From positions 143,067 through 207,066 of the forward strand of contig JABYQQ010000037.1 of NCBI GenBank assembly GCA_022605405.1: a DNA stretch of 64,000 bases, written 5' to 3'. The translations under genes and the position numbers were made by a program. The DNA is from Earliella scabrosa (lineage: Eukaryota; Basidiomycota; Agaricomycetes; Polyporales; Polyporaceae). This document shows positions 47,447-59,800 of this stretch, piece after piece (position 1 is the stretch's first letter; every line of letters begins with the position of its first letter). The notes beneath the pieces are model-generated. The model made no database searches. It was given only the letters and a program-made list of their open reading frames with translations, and was not told where the DNA came from.

Positions 47447-50400
47447 ATGTCACGCCCCGATGGACACGGGCAGGACTTTGATCCCTCTGCGTTTGAGGGC
47501 CGGAGCAGCGGCGAACACGGCGTCGGCGGGCAGGAGTACGGGGGGCACATGCGGGATTTCATGGCGCGGGACGGCCTGCGCGAGCACGGGGCGAGGGACT
47601 ATGGGACACAGGAGTACGGCTCGAGCACGTTCTACAACTCGTCCTACAGCTCGTCGCCGCCACCCCCGCCCTTCACCGCAGATCGCCGCCCTCTGACGTC
47701 CAACGCCATGCCCGGCGCCGGCTTCCCGTCCTTTGTCGCGCCGAGAATGCTCAATCCGGCGCAGGGAATCGGCGTCGGGACGGCGGGAAGCTGGAATTCG
47801 AAGCCGGCGTCGTTCTCCGCGCCGCCGGGCCCAGCCAGACAGGCCGGGGAAGGGAGCGGGCCCGCAAACGTTCCTTCACAAGTCCAACCATCCGCCGTCT
47901 CGCCCTTGGCTCTTAACCAGCACCATCGCCCCTCTCCCACCCGCGGTCTCCCTGACTTCTACTCCTCTCCCCTCCTCGCCTCCACCCCTCCCTACGCCGA
48001 CCGCGACAGCCGCGACGCCTTCCTCAGCCAACGCCCTCCCCAGCAGTCCTCCAGCCCCTTGTCTGTCCAGCTTCCGCCCGCGCAACCCCAGTCCCTCCCC
48101 TCTCCCAACGCCGTTACTCCCTCTCCGCGTACGACCCTCTGGTGGGGCGAACTCGAGCCGTGGATGGACGAAGAATACGCCAAGCAGGTCTGCAACCTCA
48201 TGGGCTGGGATCCTCTCAACATCAAGGTTCCCCGTCCTGCCCCCGACCCAATCACCGGTCAACAGGCCAACAACCCGGGCTACTGCTTCCTCACCTTCCC
48301 TACGCAGGCGCAGGCTGCAGCCGTCTTGTCCCAGGTGAACAACAGCAGCACGCCTCTGATCATGCCCAATTCGTCCAAGCCGTTCTCGCTCAACTGGGCC
48401 TCGTCCGTCCCTTCTGCACCCATGCCACCCTCGATGCCCGGACAGACCATCTCCATCCCCGGCGTGCAGAACCCGCAGTATCCAAAGGAGTACAGTATCT
48501 TCGTCGGCGACCTCGCCCCTGAAGTCTCCAACTCCGACCTCGTAGCCGTCTTCCGCAACCCCGTGCTTGGTCTTCGGAACGACCGTGAGCCACGCTTCAT
48601 CCGTCCTTTCTTGAGCTGCAAGAGTGCGAAGATCATGCTGGATCCCGTCACCGGTGTCTCTCGTGGCTACGGCTTTGTCAGGTACGCCCTTCAGCTGCAT
48701 GTATGCGCGTGTCTATCATCTCACGACCATCACAGGTTCACCGATGAAGCTGACCAGCAGCGCGCGCTTATAGAGATGCATGGTCTCTATTGTCTCTCGC
48801 GTCCCAGTACGCTATTGTTCCCCTTGTCACACATCACAACGCTGACTATATGCGTACAGTGCGCATCTCCCCGGCGACGGCGAAGTTCAAGCCAGCGCCC
48901 GGCATGGCTGGGTTTGACTTCTCGCAGATGCCGTTCCCGCCAATGATGCCAGGTGCCGGCCACGCGGGGCAGGACAACTCGGCTGCTCATACTGCGTCGG
49001 TTGGCAACGCGCCCCAGACCAAGAGTGTTTCGGCTCCTCTAGCTGGTGGAACGACCGCGTCCAATTCAACCGCTTCCCTCACGAGCTCTGGAGTGTCGAA
49101 CTCTGCGTCCTCGTCGTCGCTCTCTGCTCCCTCATTGAGCTCGGGCACTAGCGCGGCGTCTTCCTCCACGTTGGCGTCTACGTCGTCCGATGATGCTCTG
49201 AAGGCCGGACAGTATGGCGGTTCCAACGGCGCTGCGTCGTCCACGTCATCTGGAAATGTCGCCATTCCTTCGATCACTGCACCGTTCGCGCAACAGACTG
49301 CTGATCAGCTGATGGCCCAACGCTATAATCTCTCGGAGGAGTCGTGGAAGCATCACGCGCAGGCTCGTGCAATCCTGTCGAACCTCATCGGTCCCAATGG
49401 CGAGCAGTTGACGTCGTCTGATCCCTACAACACGACTGTGTTCGTCGGCGGTCTCTCTCCCCTGATCTCCGAGGACACGCTCAGGACGTTCTTCGCTCCA
49501 TTCGGCGAGATCCACTACGTTGGTATTCCGTCTCTTCAGATGGCCTTTGTCGTTGACGCCTTTTGTGCGGATAGGTGAAAGTTCCTGTGGGCAAGCACTG
49601 CGGGTTTGTGCAGTTCGTGAGGAAGCCTGATGCCGAACGCGCCATTGAGAAGATGCAAGGTTTCCCCATTGGTGGTAGCAGGATTCGCCTTAGTTGGGGC
49701 AGGAGTCAATGTACGTCTTCTTTTGTGTGATGATTCACTGTTGCTCATCCTCCACCAGACAAGGCAGCCCAGGCAGCCGCGCAAGCTGCGCAGGCTGCTG
49801 CCTTCCAGGCGCAGTATCAGGCGCAGTTGCAGCAGACGCCATTGCCCGGTCAGGGGCCGCAGGCGCAGAACCCACAGCAACCTCCTCCTTCCCTCACGCC
49901 CGAACAGGCTCTTCAGTTACTAGAGAAGTTTGGGCTGACGAACCTCCTGTCGAGCGGTAGCGGTGCCGCTGGTAGTGCTATGGAGAATGTGAGTAACGAG
50001 CGTCAGATTGCAGCTGCTCTGCTCAACGACGTCAATGGCGATCGCATGGCGTCGTTTAACGCATTCGCTCCTCCCATCTTCGCCCCGCGTCAGACCGGCA
50101 ACTCAACATCGTCGTCGAACTTCTCCCCCTTCTCCCCCGACCCTGGCTATCTCGCCGACCGCGCGAACCACGAGAGTCCCTCTTCACAAGGGCAATCCAT
50201 GCCTCAGTCCCAGAAGCCGTACTCTCCTTGGTACAGTGGCCAAGACGAGAAGGTCGCGAGTGCGAACGGGAAGGTTTCGCCCACAACGGCGCAGACTGCG
50301 CGTTCTTCAAATGTCTCCCAGAGGTACACTTCCTTCCTCGGTGATACCCCAACGACCGCCAGCTTCCAATCTGCCCGCGCCTCCAGTCGTCAAGAGGCAC

Positions 50401-50558
50401 CCATCGCAAGACCGGAACTCGCTCGACGTGGTTCGCAGAAGGAGGACTTCACATCGCCCGCGCAGGATCAGGACGCTATACGTGACCTTAACGGCACGCT
50501 TGCTAGCCTCGCCCTCGACGACCACGAGAACGCCCAATCGCAGACCATCCCACATTAA
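47447..50558 (+). CDS. Three-RRM RNA-binding protein, Ngr1/Nam8 (TIA-1-like) type
   Basis: Five exons (47447-48681, 48736-48806, 48860-49518, 49575-49710, 49759-50558) give 966 aa. A Pro/Ser/Gly-rich N-terminus precedes RRM1 (LWWGELEPWMDEEYAKQVC, then GYCFLTFPT). RRM2 has SIFVGDLAPEVSNSDLVAVF, with RNP1 SRGYGFVRF, and ends SRPMRISPATAK. RRM3 has TVFVGGLSPLISEDTLRTFF, CGFVQF and IRLSWGRSQ. A Gln/Ala-rich and then Ser-rich C-terminus follows. RRM2 carries an insert of about 20 residues (NPVLGLRNDREPRF) between helix 1 and strand 2, or this is an unspliced short intron. Such proteins bind mRNA 3' UTRs or U1 snRNP sites and affect stability or splicing. The ATG at 47447 is the first in this frame. 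Confidence 0.9.
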
Positions 50559-51188
50559 GTTAACCCCGCATGTCGTCAAGTGTATAACGTCGCAAACACC
50601 ACTATCCCCCTCTCTCCTTCTGGCTCTGTTCGAATGTTCCGTTCTCCTTCGTCCTTCTACACATCCCTATGGCTATCGAATGTCCCTTCCAAGTTTCCGT
50701 GACGCTCTCCCTCAATCGTCGCCTTCTGTCCTTTACCCATCACGTTTTATGTTAGCATGCGGCATCTGTTATATTACAATCCACCGTACGCATCGCATCT
50801 GCCTGTCCTCCCACATCTCCCAGTTAGTCTCGAACGTTCGTCGCCACGATCCTCATCCATACGAATCGCGAAGCCCTCATATCCGTTTTCTCGTTTTGTT
50901 TACTCCTTAGTTCCTGTTGCATCTCGGTAGTATCTGCTGTCCTAGGGTACCTCCCCGCTCCGTACAATGACACTAATGAGCCCAGGAAAGTTATCGCACG
51001 TAGTCCTGAACGCGTGCTTTCCTTCAGTGACTTTGTCTCCAATACATATTGAGGACGAGCTGATCGTAGGCGCTCGCATCTAGACGCTGGTGTCGAATAG
51101 TAAACCCTTTCCTAGGGTTTGCCTGACTTGCCCTCGAGCCCAATTTTTCTTCGATCCTCCACGTACCGGACCTGGACACTTGCACATC
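50559..51188. other. Intergenic region
   Basis: This region holds the 3' UTR of the RNA-binding protein gene and the promoter of eIF3b. It has C/T-rich tracts and no gene-like ORF. Confidence 0.5.
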
Positions 51189-53806
51189 ATGGCTCTCAAC
51201 GGCGTAAACGGCGTCGGCTACGACGACGAAGACATCGACTACTCAGACATTGAAGCAAAGTGTGTTCGTCCGATACGGATCATCTCCTGCAAGCTCAAAT
51301 CTCCCCGCGTAGATATCAGGTCCAGTACGATGAAGGTCTCGACAACATCCTCATTGTTGACGGCGCCCCCGTCATCGACAAGTCAAAACTGGACAAGCTG
51401 CTACAGAAGATCTCGAAGGACTTCTCGCGCAAAGGGTGCCCCATAAAACCAGAGAACATTACCGTGCCATGGAACGATTCGAATGGGAAGAGCAAAGGGT
51501 GCGTGGTCTGTCTTTGGGTGGGTTTGCGGGCTATGTGTGGACTGGAGACGGATATGCAGCTTCCTATTCATGGAGTTCAAGAACGCGGACGATGCGTCCC
51601 GTGCGCTCGCGACGATGAACGGCCACCCGTTCGACGCAAAACACACTTTCCTGATCAACCGCTTCACCGACTTCGAGCGCTATCTAAACTTGGACGAGAC
51701 GTATGTAGAGCCTCCTCCAGAGGAGTACAAGCCCAAGGTATGTCGTCATATCTGTGGAAGTCCATGGGCAATGGTCCGACGGACGGTGTAGGAACATTTG
51801 CGCGCATGGCTCGGCGACCCTCAAGGCCGCGACCAGTACGCTACCTACCGCGGGGATGAGGTGGAAATCCACTGGCACGGCAAGCCCTCGCAGTGCGAGG
51901 TCTCGTACAGCAAACTCGTGAGTACCTGTTTTCCTTCCTCATGCGTCCGTGCAAGACGTGACCTAATCTCCCAATTCGATCCCTAGAACTGGACCGACCT
52001 GTACGTCTCTTGGTCGCCCATGGGCACCTACTTTGCGACGCTGCACCGCCAGGGTGTGCGTCTGTGGGGCGGGCCTTCGTGGGAGCCGCAGAACCGGTTC
52101 GCCCACCCGCTCGTGAAGCTGATCGACTTCTCGCCAAACGAGCAGTACCTCGTCACCTGGTCGTACGACCCGATCGTCGTGCGCGAGGGTGCGGAGCAGG
52201 GCCCACAGTACTTCTCGCCCGAGGACGAGGGGAACAACATCGCGGTGTGGGAGATCAAGACTGGGAACCTCCTCCGCACGTTCCCGAGCGTGTACCCCGA
52301 GGGCGACGACGCGAAGAAGCAGATGCAGTGGCCCGCGCTCAAGTGGAGCCCGGACGACAAGTTCGTCGCGCGTGTGACGCCTGGACAGCAGATCAGCGTG
52401 TACGAACTGCCGGGGATGGGCCTGCAGGGGAAGAAGAGCATCAAGATTGAGGGCGTGGTCGACTTTGAGTGGCGCCCGCTTGGCGACAAGGACCGCGAGG
52501 ATATGGAGAAGGAGGGCAAGGGTGGGAAGACGGTCAAGAAGACGAGGGAGAATATGCTTGCGTTCTGGACGCCGGAGGTGCAGAATCAGCCCGCCCGTGT
52601 GACCTTGATGAACTTCCCCGGTCGCGAGATTCTGCGACAGAAGAACCTATTCAATGTCACGGAGGTGTGTGGTCTCGATCGACGTGGGTACGCTGTTCGC
52701 TGATGTGCTCTGTTTTCAGTGCAAGCTCTACTGGCAGAACCAGGGCGACTTCCTATGCGTCAAGGTCGATCGCCACACCAAAACGAAGAAGTCGATCTTC
52801 TGCAACTTGGAGATCTTCCGAGTGCGCGAAAAGGATTACCCGGTCGAAGTTGTCGAACTCAAGGGTATGAGCAACAACCATCCCGCTGTCCACAATGCTC
52901 ATCCATGTCTCTTCCCAGACACTGTCACCGACTTCTCGTGGGAGCCCAAGGGCGAGCGCTTCGCACTGGTGTCGAGTAGCGACCCTAATCTTGGCAATCC
53001 TGGCCCTGGAGTGACCATCAAGACCGATGTCAGCTTCTACCAACACGAGCGAAGCAAGGGCAATTTCAAGCTGCTCAAGACACTCCCGGCACGGACGAGT
53101 AACACGGTCCGTTGGTCGCCGCGCGGTCGTCACGTTGTCCTCGCCACTGTTGGATCGCAGAGCAAGTCCGAGCTTGAGTTCTGGGACCTCGACTTCAGCG
53201 TCGACGAGACCCGACGTGAAGGTGCACCATGGGGTAGCGGTATCCAGCATCTGGGAACCGCTGACCACTATGCTCTCACCGACGCTGAATGGGACCCCAG
53301 TGGCCGGTACCTCGCAACGAGCGCCAGTGCGTGGAGACATACGGTGAGTCCAATTCTTTCGTCCGCCCTGGGCGTACCTGACCTCCTGCTGTCAGTTGGA
53401 GAACGGTTACGCAATCTGGGACTTCCGCGGCCAGGAGCTCGAGAAGCACATCCTCGACCGCTTCAAGCAGTTCCTCTGGCGGCCGCGTCCGCCGTCGTTG
53501 CTCACCAAGGAGCAGCAGAAACAAATCCGGCGGAACCTCAAAGAGTACAGTCGGGTGTTCGACGAGGAGGACGCGGCGGAGGAGAGCAACGTGAGCGCGG
53601 AGCTCATCGCGCACCGCAAGCGGCTCGTCGACGAGTGGAACGCGTGGCGGCTGCGCTGCCGCGAGGAGGTGGCGGAAGAGCGGAGAAAGCGCGGGAAGAA
53701 GGGCGAAGTCGCCAAAGAGAAGGCGCCCCAAGAGGAGGAGAAGGAGGAGATCGAGGTGTGGGTCGACGAGGTCATCGAACAGATCGAGGAGGAGGTTGTC
53801 GAGTAG
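51189..53806 (+). CDS. PRT1: Eukaryotic translation initiation factor 3 subunit B
   Basis: Seven exons (51189-51259, 51313-51498, 51560-51737, 51792-51917, 51987-52664, 52720-53343, 53396-53806) give 757 aa, near the family norm of about 700-800. The N-terminal RRM (residues about 35-125) includes [10 protein letters not shown] and [14 protein letters not shown] beta-propeller follows, with [25 protein letters not shown] blades, [15 protein letters not shown] and [17 protein letters not shown]. The C-terminal helix [15 protein letters not shown] and [15 protein letters not shown] leads to an acidic end. eIF3b is the scaffold of eIF3 and binds eIF3a, eIF3g and eIF3i and the 40S subunit. The start at 51189 has a good context (catcATGG). 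Confidence 0.96.
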
Positions 53807-54138
53807 TGTTCTGCGCTTTCTTGATGGCGAGTGGGGCTCTCTGCTGTCGCGCTAGGCTGATTGTGCTCGTGAATAGTTCTCCTTCGTTGTGTTGTATTCA
53901 TCCACTTGATTGCCTAGCCGCAAACCAGCATCCGTCCTATGATCGGATGGCATTCGGAATCTATGCAAGAAATAGGTACCACTAGGTGACCCATAGCGCG
54001 TCCGCGTGACTCGCGAGAGGCTCCACCGCGTCAGTGACGACACCAGTGACACCCAACGCCCGATTCTCGACAGCGCGGAGCCAACGCCGTGCATATGGGC
54101 AGCTATATAGAGCTGCCCGCTGTCTGTCGCAACGATCC
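53807..54138. other. Intergenic region with SDR promoter
   Basis: About 330 bp holds the eIF3b 3' end and the promoter of the dehydrogenase, including the TATA element listed separately. Confidence 0.55.
54097..54118 (+). promoter_or_regulatory. TATA element inside an inverted repeat
   Basis: The TATA-like ctatatag (54103-54110) is flanked by 8-bp inverted arms, gggcagct and agctgccc. It lies about 30 bp upstream of the first ATG (54139), so transcription probably starts close to that ATG. Whether the first or second in-frame ATG is used may depend on the exact start site. Confidence 0.5.
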
Positions 54139-55293
54139 ATGCTCTCGCTCTATCGTTCCGCCATCAGACAGCCTGCCTCTGTACCTCGTCTCTTCAGACC
54201 TCAACGCGCGTTCGCGACCACTACCATCACGCGAGTAGATATGACCTCACAAAACTCCAAGTTTGGTGCTCCTCGACTCTTCAATGTCGAAGGATGGGTT
54301 TGCGTCGTTACCGGTGGAGGCACCGGGATCGGCCTCATGATCGCGCAGGCCTTCGCAAATAACGGTGCGCGCGTATACATCACAGGCCGCCGACCAGAAG
54401 CCCTCGAGACCGCCGTTAAGACATGGGGCAAGAAGCTCTCCCACCCTCGCGGTCAGCTCATCCCGGTTCCTGCAGACGTCACCGACAAGGCGTCCATCGA
54501 CAACCTTGTCAATGAGGTTTCCAGGAACGAGAAACATGTGGACGTGCTCGTGAACAACGCAGGTATCAGCAAGGGAACGAGCAGCGTCGAAGAGGGCGAC
54601 AAGAGCGCAGAGGCACTCAAAGATCAGCTCTGGAACGAAGAACTCGCGGATTGGGAGGACGTCTACCGCACGAACGTCATTGGGTACGCAGTCGCGATGC
54701 TCGTCGACAATATGTCACCCTGACGCGCATATATCCAGCTATTTCTTTACCGCGGCCGCATTCCTGCCCCTTCTCTCCGCTGCTGCGCGCGAAGGGCATA
54801 CTGGCACAGTCATCAACGTCACCTCGATGTCTGGTATCACCCGCACGTCGCAGCACCACTTCAAGTACAACGTGTCCAAGGGCGCTGCGATCCATCTTAG
54901 TCAACTCCTTGCGCAAGAATTCCGCCGTCCTGGAGTCAAAGTACGGGTGAACAACATCGCGCCAGGCATCTTCCCGAGCGAGATGACAGGTGCGTACCAC
55001 TCGCTCACATGTCCATTTTACGCATACTGATTGAACGTCTCAGTGGGCGAGTCCGACGAGGCTAACAAATCGTCGATGGAAGTTCCGCCGGACTACGGCG
55101 AAAAGAAGGGGATTCCCGCTGGACGTCCGGGACGCGACGAGGACATGGCGCAGACCGCGCTGTTCCTCGCTTGTAATGAGTACGCGTACGGCCAGGTAAG
55201 CCAGCTCTTAGTGGTGTACTGCGTTAGCGTTTCCTGACTTCTGGATGGCAGACTGTCGCAATCGAAGGCGGGTATCTCCTCGAGCACCCATAG
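54139..55293 (+). CDS. Short-chain dehydrogenase/reductase, possible mitochondrial leader
   Basis: Four exons (54139-54683, 54739-54989, 55044-55195, 55252-55293) give 329 aa. The Rossmann motif VVTGGGTGIG, the NNAG block (VDVLVNNAG) and the active-site Ser with YNVSK (Tyr-x-x-x-Lys) identify a classical SDR that uses NAD(P)(H); its substrate cannot be told. ITGRRPE after strand 2 has Arg residues that favour NADP(H) (inference). The first 34 residues are rich in Arg, Ser and Ala and lack acids, like a mitochondrial presequence. An internal start, MTSQNSKFG at 54241, would give a 295-aa cytosolic form. The C-terminus GGYLLEHP is typical of SDRs that end in the loop over the active site. Confidence 0.9.
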
Positions 55294-55537
55294 ACGGAAA
55301 TGGAGTGAAAGTCGCTATCCTGTATTGTGCATCTGCTTTGTATCACTTATGACAACTCATAAATGTAGCCATACGAACGCACCGTCACTATCCTGGTGTC
55401 GCCCACGTCGTTGGCCAGTGCTCCATGATAATCTCGACGACGGGACGAGGAAAGCGCTAATTCAATAGTGCGTATTCACCGCACGCCCGCGGCGATGAGT
55501 GACAACTATGCGAGGCCGCGCGCATCGTAGTGGTCTT

Positions 55538-56620
55538 CTAATCTGACCATCTCTCCGAGTGCCTCCGACCCCCGAGTTCTTTCACATGCGTCTTAGCTTC
55601 TGGTAGCAGCGCTAGTTCACTGAATCTCTTCCTCCAGAAGCCCCACCGCTCCAGGCTGAATCCCTCGTTGCCCCGGAAGAGGAATCCGTCCACAGCCGAG
55701 TCGTCGAGCCAAGACTCGACCTCAGGCTGACCATTGTAGAACAGGTTGTCACGGCAGGCCAAATATACTTCGCGTCCGGCGACCAGGATCCAGTTTGCAG
55801 CGGCGGGTACGAAGAGCTCCATGCGACGAACTCCTAGCGGAGAGCTGATGCCCACTTCAAGGGCGCGGCTGAAATGTCAGAGTGCATAGATGAGGTAGGA
55901 AGCGCGCGGTTGATCTGGGCGCTCGGGGCCCAAGACACGGAGATGGAGGGCGCAGAAGAGGTTCGCGTTAGTGAATCGCCGAATCTCATCGTCCCATGTA
56001 GTGGAGGTGCCCCCGCGCTCGATAAGGTCGGCTGGCGGAGCATCTGTCAAGAGTCAAGAGGCGCGTCAGATAGAGAAGTAGCTGCGATGCGTAGTGCACC
56101 TTGTACGTACTCATTAGGTCATGTCGGGAACGTGAGTGCGAAGCCAGGCAAGTCGCGCCAGAACACCTGGCCATTGACATCCGACCGTATCGCTACGCCT
56201 GTCGCGTGATCAACAACCTCCGGGAGCGCCACGATGCTCTGGATGAGCAACAGAAGACGGTCGAGGACGGTGCGGTCTGTGCCGAGGTGGTCGATGGCGT
56301 TGCTTAAAATCTTCCAGAGACTTCTCGGATGGGAGACGTCACCAGCCTTGATTCGAGGTTCGTATAGGTCTGCAAGACGCCGCGCTGTTGCTGCAGGGGC
56401 CTCTGCCGCTGCATCGTGTAGGTAGGTGTAAAGGATGGCATGGCTGCTTGCTCTGTAGCAGCTGGCAAGCGGGAATGTGTGCGTATAGTCGATTACCATG
56501 AATCCCGGGACTCCATGATGTTGTCTAGGTTGGTTTCGAGCTCTAGAGCTACCTATGATGCCTTGCAGCTCGCTGAGGAATAGTTCTGCATCAAAGGCAT
56601 TAAGTTTCAGCTTACAAGCA
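55538..56620 (-). pseudogene. DUF3632-like fungal gene, probably decayed
   Basis: Blocks in order on the minus strand are an N-terminal part with FDAELFLSELQGIIG, then SLWKILSNAIDHLGTD, LPEVVDHA and VFWRDLPGFALTF. They are followed by TTWDDEIRRFTNANLFCAL, and finally ALEVG, AAANWILVAGREVYL and GFSLERWGFWRKRFSEL. This order and the GFSxERWxFW end match the fungal DUF3632 family as I know it. Two TGA codons interrupt the expected reading frame, at 56119-56121 and 55877-55879; each is one C-to-T change away from CGA. No donor site restores the second interruption, and no in-frame ATG was found at the 5' end. It is either a pseudogene or has an exon structure I failed to solve. The function of the family is unknown. 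Confidence 0.6.
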
Positions 56621-56859
56621 AGACAACATGCCAGGACTTACCTCAGTGCGCTGTACTCTTGAGTGTTCACAACGTCAAGGTCGTTTCAAACCCGACTCGC
56701 AACGTTCATGGCATCGGCCCGGGTCTTGCCGCACGAGCGCGTCACGCGTGACATGTCGCGCCTGTGGCAGCAAGCCTTGCTGCCTTCGCGGTACTCCCAG
56801 TCACGTACCAGCACCTCGCTCGTTTCCTCTCCCCCTGCTTCTGGCGCGCTCTGACCAGC

Positions 56860-59800
56860 ATGCCACCCAAACGAAAGGCAGCAGGGGCTGCTAGCACTGA
56901 GGCAGCAGTGCCGCAAACACGTCGCAGGACACGATCCACAGCCGCAACCACCACCGATGAACCTGTAGAGTTGCCTCCAGCGAAGAGGACAAGACGTCGG
57001 ACCAAAACGGAGGAAGAGCCCGCGCCAAATAGCGCACGCAAAGAGGACGAAGAGGAGACCCAGGCTCCGACGAAGGGCTCGTCGCGAGCGACTCGCGCAG
57101 CTGCTCGTGGTCGAAAGACGGAGCCTGAGGATTCAGATGCGCCTAACAAGCCGGAGCCGAGGGCTACAAGGAGGACAGGAAGAGCGAAGAAGGTGCGTAT
57201 ACTCATATATGCTATTGGAACCTACCTGGAGACGAGCCGTGGATGGTTGGGCGTAGTCTGAACAGGAGGACATGGATAGTAACCAGCCGGAAGAACCAGA
57301 TGCCCCCAAACCGCCGTCACCACCCATTGTGCCGAAGAAGCGAGGGAGGGCGGCTAAGGTATGTGAGACCAGCTTGAGACTTCCTGCAAGGATGAGCGTA
57401 CGAGTCTGCACAGGCCTCAATCGTCGATGAACCTGCTCCCGATTCCGAACCCGAACCTGAGCCCGTAGAAGCTACCGAGAGTTCTCGACCCAAGCGCGTC
57501 CGTGCAGCGAAGGCAGCTGTCGACCCACCTCAGGTTAAGGTAACTGCGAAGTCGAGCAAGGTACGTCTATTAGATCTCACTACCACTCTATGAACTTCAA
57601 CATGAAACGGACGGCCAGAAACTGGCCAGAGTGGACGAAGTGGAGGATCCACAGCCGGAGGAAGCACCTGCTCCCAAGCCGCCGTCACCACCTCCAGAGA
57701 AGCCTGCTCCACGAAAGCGAGGTAGACCAGCGAAGCTGTCGGAAGCTGCGCCTCCTGAGGACTCTCGACCGAAACGCGCACGTCGGACGAAACAAACAGA
57801 CGCGTCACAGGACGAGGTGTCCTCCACGCGTGTCCCATCGTCTGCCGCCGATAATGATTCAGAGGCTCCTGCTCCCGATGAGCCTACACAAAGCGCGCCC
57901 AAGACGCGAGGTAGGCGGAAAGTAGCTCCAGTTGTTCCTCCCAAACCCCCACCGCCAAGGCAGGTTTCCCCAGTCAAGAGAGCTCTTACACCTCCGATGC
58001 CGGATGCGAGTGAATCGGATTCAGACGATGAGCTTCTTCTGACGTCCGGCCCACCCAAGAAACGACCTGCTACCCCAGCTCGCAACGGTGCGGGTCGCGT
58101 AGGCACCCCGCGGATGGTCCTGCATTCTGTCGAAATCGCTGTTACGCCGAGACACACTCGCAATACCACGAAGCGAGACCTGGGCTCGCCTACCCCTCGT
58201 GCATCTGCGCATATACCGCCAGCAGGAACCCCACGATTACCTGCTGCATTCCCCACCATTTCTGGTAGCCCGTCCAAACGCAGCCAGGCGGCACCTCAGC
58301 CACCTGTAGGTAAGAGACGCGTCGCACGCACACCGTCACCCCCGCCTCTCTCGGCACCAGTGTCGCCGACTCGCACGCCCCGCCGTGGGGCAGCCTCTTC
58401 TCCAGCGAAAGGGAAGGCCAAGCAGGTCGCGAACGGACTACCTCGTGTCCTCCCAGAGCACTTGCATCCCTTGCTTGATCGCCAGAAGCGCGCAACTCTG
58501 AAGTCGCTACAGAATCCGCCTGAAATTGATGAGATCGAGGTGTATGGCGAGGACTACCCCCCCACGAACACGGCCGCATACGAGCAGCTCAGTGATCTGC
58601 TGACTGGGAGCGTCGTGCGGGGAGAGGGAAACAGTTGCTTGCTCATCGGGCCCAGCGGCAGCGGCAAGACACAGGTGCGTCGTACTCGTGCTCGAAATCC
58701 GTCGGGGACCCCGTTCTGACTCTCCCGAAGATGGTGGAACGTGCGATTGCTGTGCTACCCTCGAACCCGATCGTCGTACGCTTGTCGGGGTACGCACAAC
58801 ACAACGACCGGCTTGCGATCCGGGAGATCGCATGGCAGCTCGCACAGCAGACGGGGACGTCCTTCCTTCCTTCAGATCCCGACGAGGATGACGAGGACGA
58901 CGCCGGGAAACCGGCGGAGTCCGCGCCAGCACTTGCGCCCAAAGAGCAAACAGAAGCAATCGAACAAGAGCCGGGGGACGGAGACGACGAGGACGAGAAC
59001 CCGTTCATTGAAGGTGCACCGGTCAGGGCCGCAGAGCCAGTCATCGCGCTCCCGCCCCCAGCGCAACTACTCGCGCTCATCTCGATGATCCCGACGCTTC
59101 CGCGGCCGACGATCGTCGTGCTGGACGGGTTTGACCTCTTTGCAGGGCACGCGCGCCAGGCGCTCCTGTACTGCCTGCTCGACACCGCGCAGTCGTGCCG
59201 CGCAGGCACGGTGTCGGGCACTGGGAGCGGGATGGCTGTCGTTGGGGTGACGGCGCGGGTGGATACGATCAATTTGTTGGAGAAGAGGGTGAAAAGTCGG
59301 TTCTCGGGGCGCATGATTCGGACGGCGTGTCCGGCGAAGATCGGGCATTGGGTCGAGCTTGCGAAGGGTGTGCTGGGGGCGGACGTAGAGGGCGATGAGG
59401 AGGAAGTGGAGGAGTGGAAGGCAATTTGGTCCAAGGCGGTGGAGAGGTTTGTTGGGGACGAGGAAGTCGTGGAGGTGCTCCGGGAGACGTATGCGCTCAC
59501 GAGGGACTTCCAGATGTTTAGGCGGATTATGGTGAGTAGTTATCCCCTTTCCAGAATCGAACCACAGGCTGACGGTTGTGTTGTGTCGGGTGTGAAGACG
59601 TGCTTGACGTTGGGGCTTACGCCTGCGTCGCCATATCCGACACGAGCGTTGCTGGAATCGGCCGTCAGTCGCCAACGCTGTCCACCTCGGTATCCCCCGT
59701 TGCATAGTACGTCCAGTCCTTTCCATGCTATCTCTCGAACGGCGATGTGTACCGACCAATCCTCGCTCGCGCAGCACTCCCATACCCTGCCGTGTGTCTC

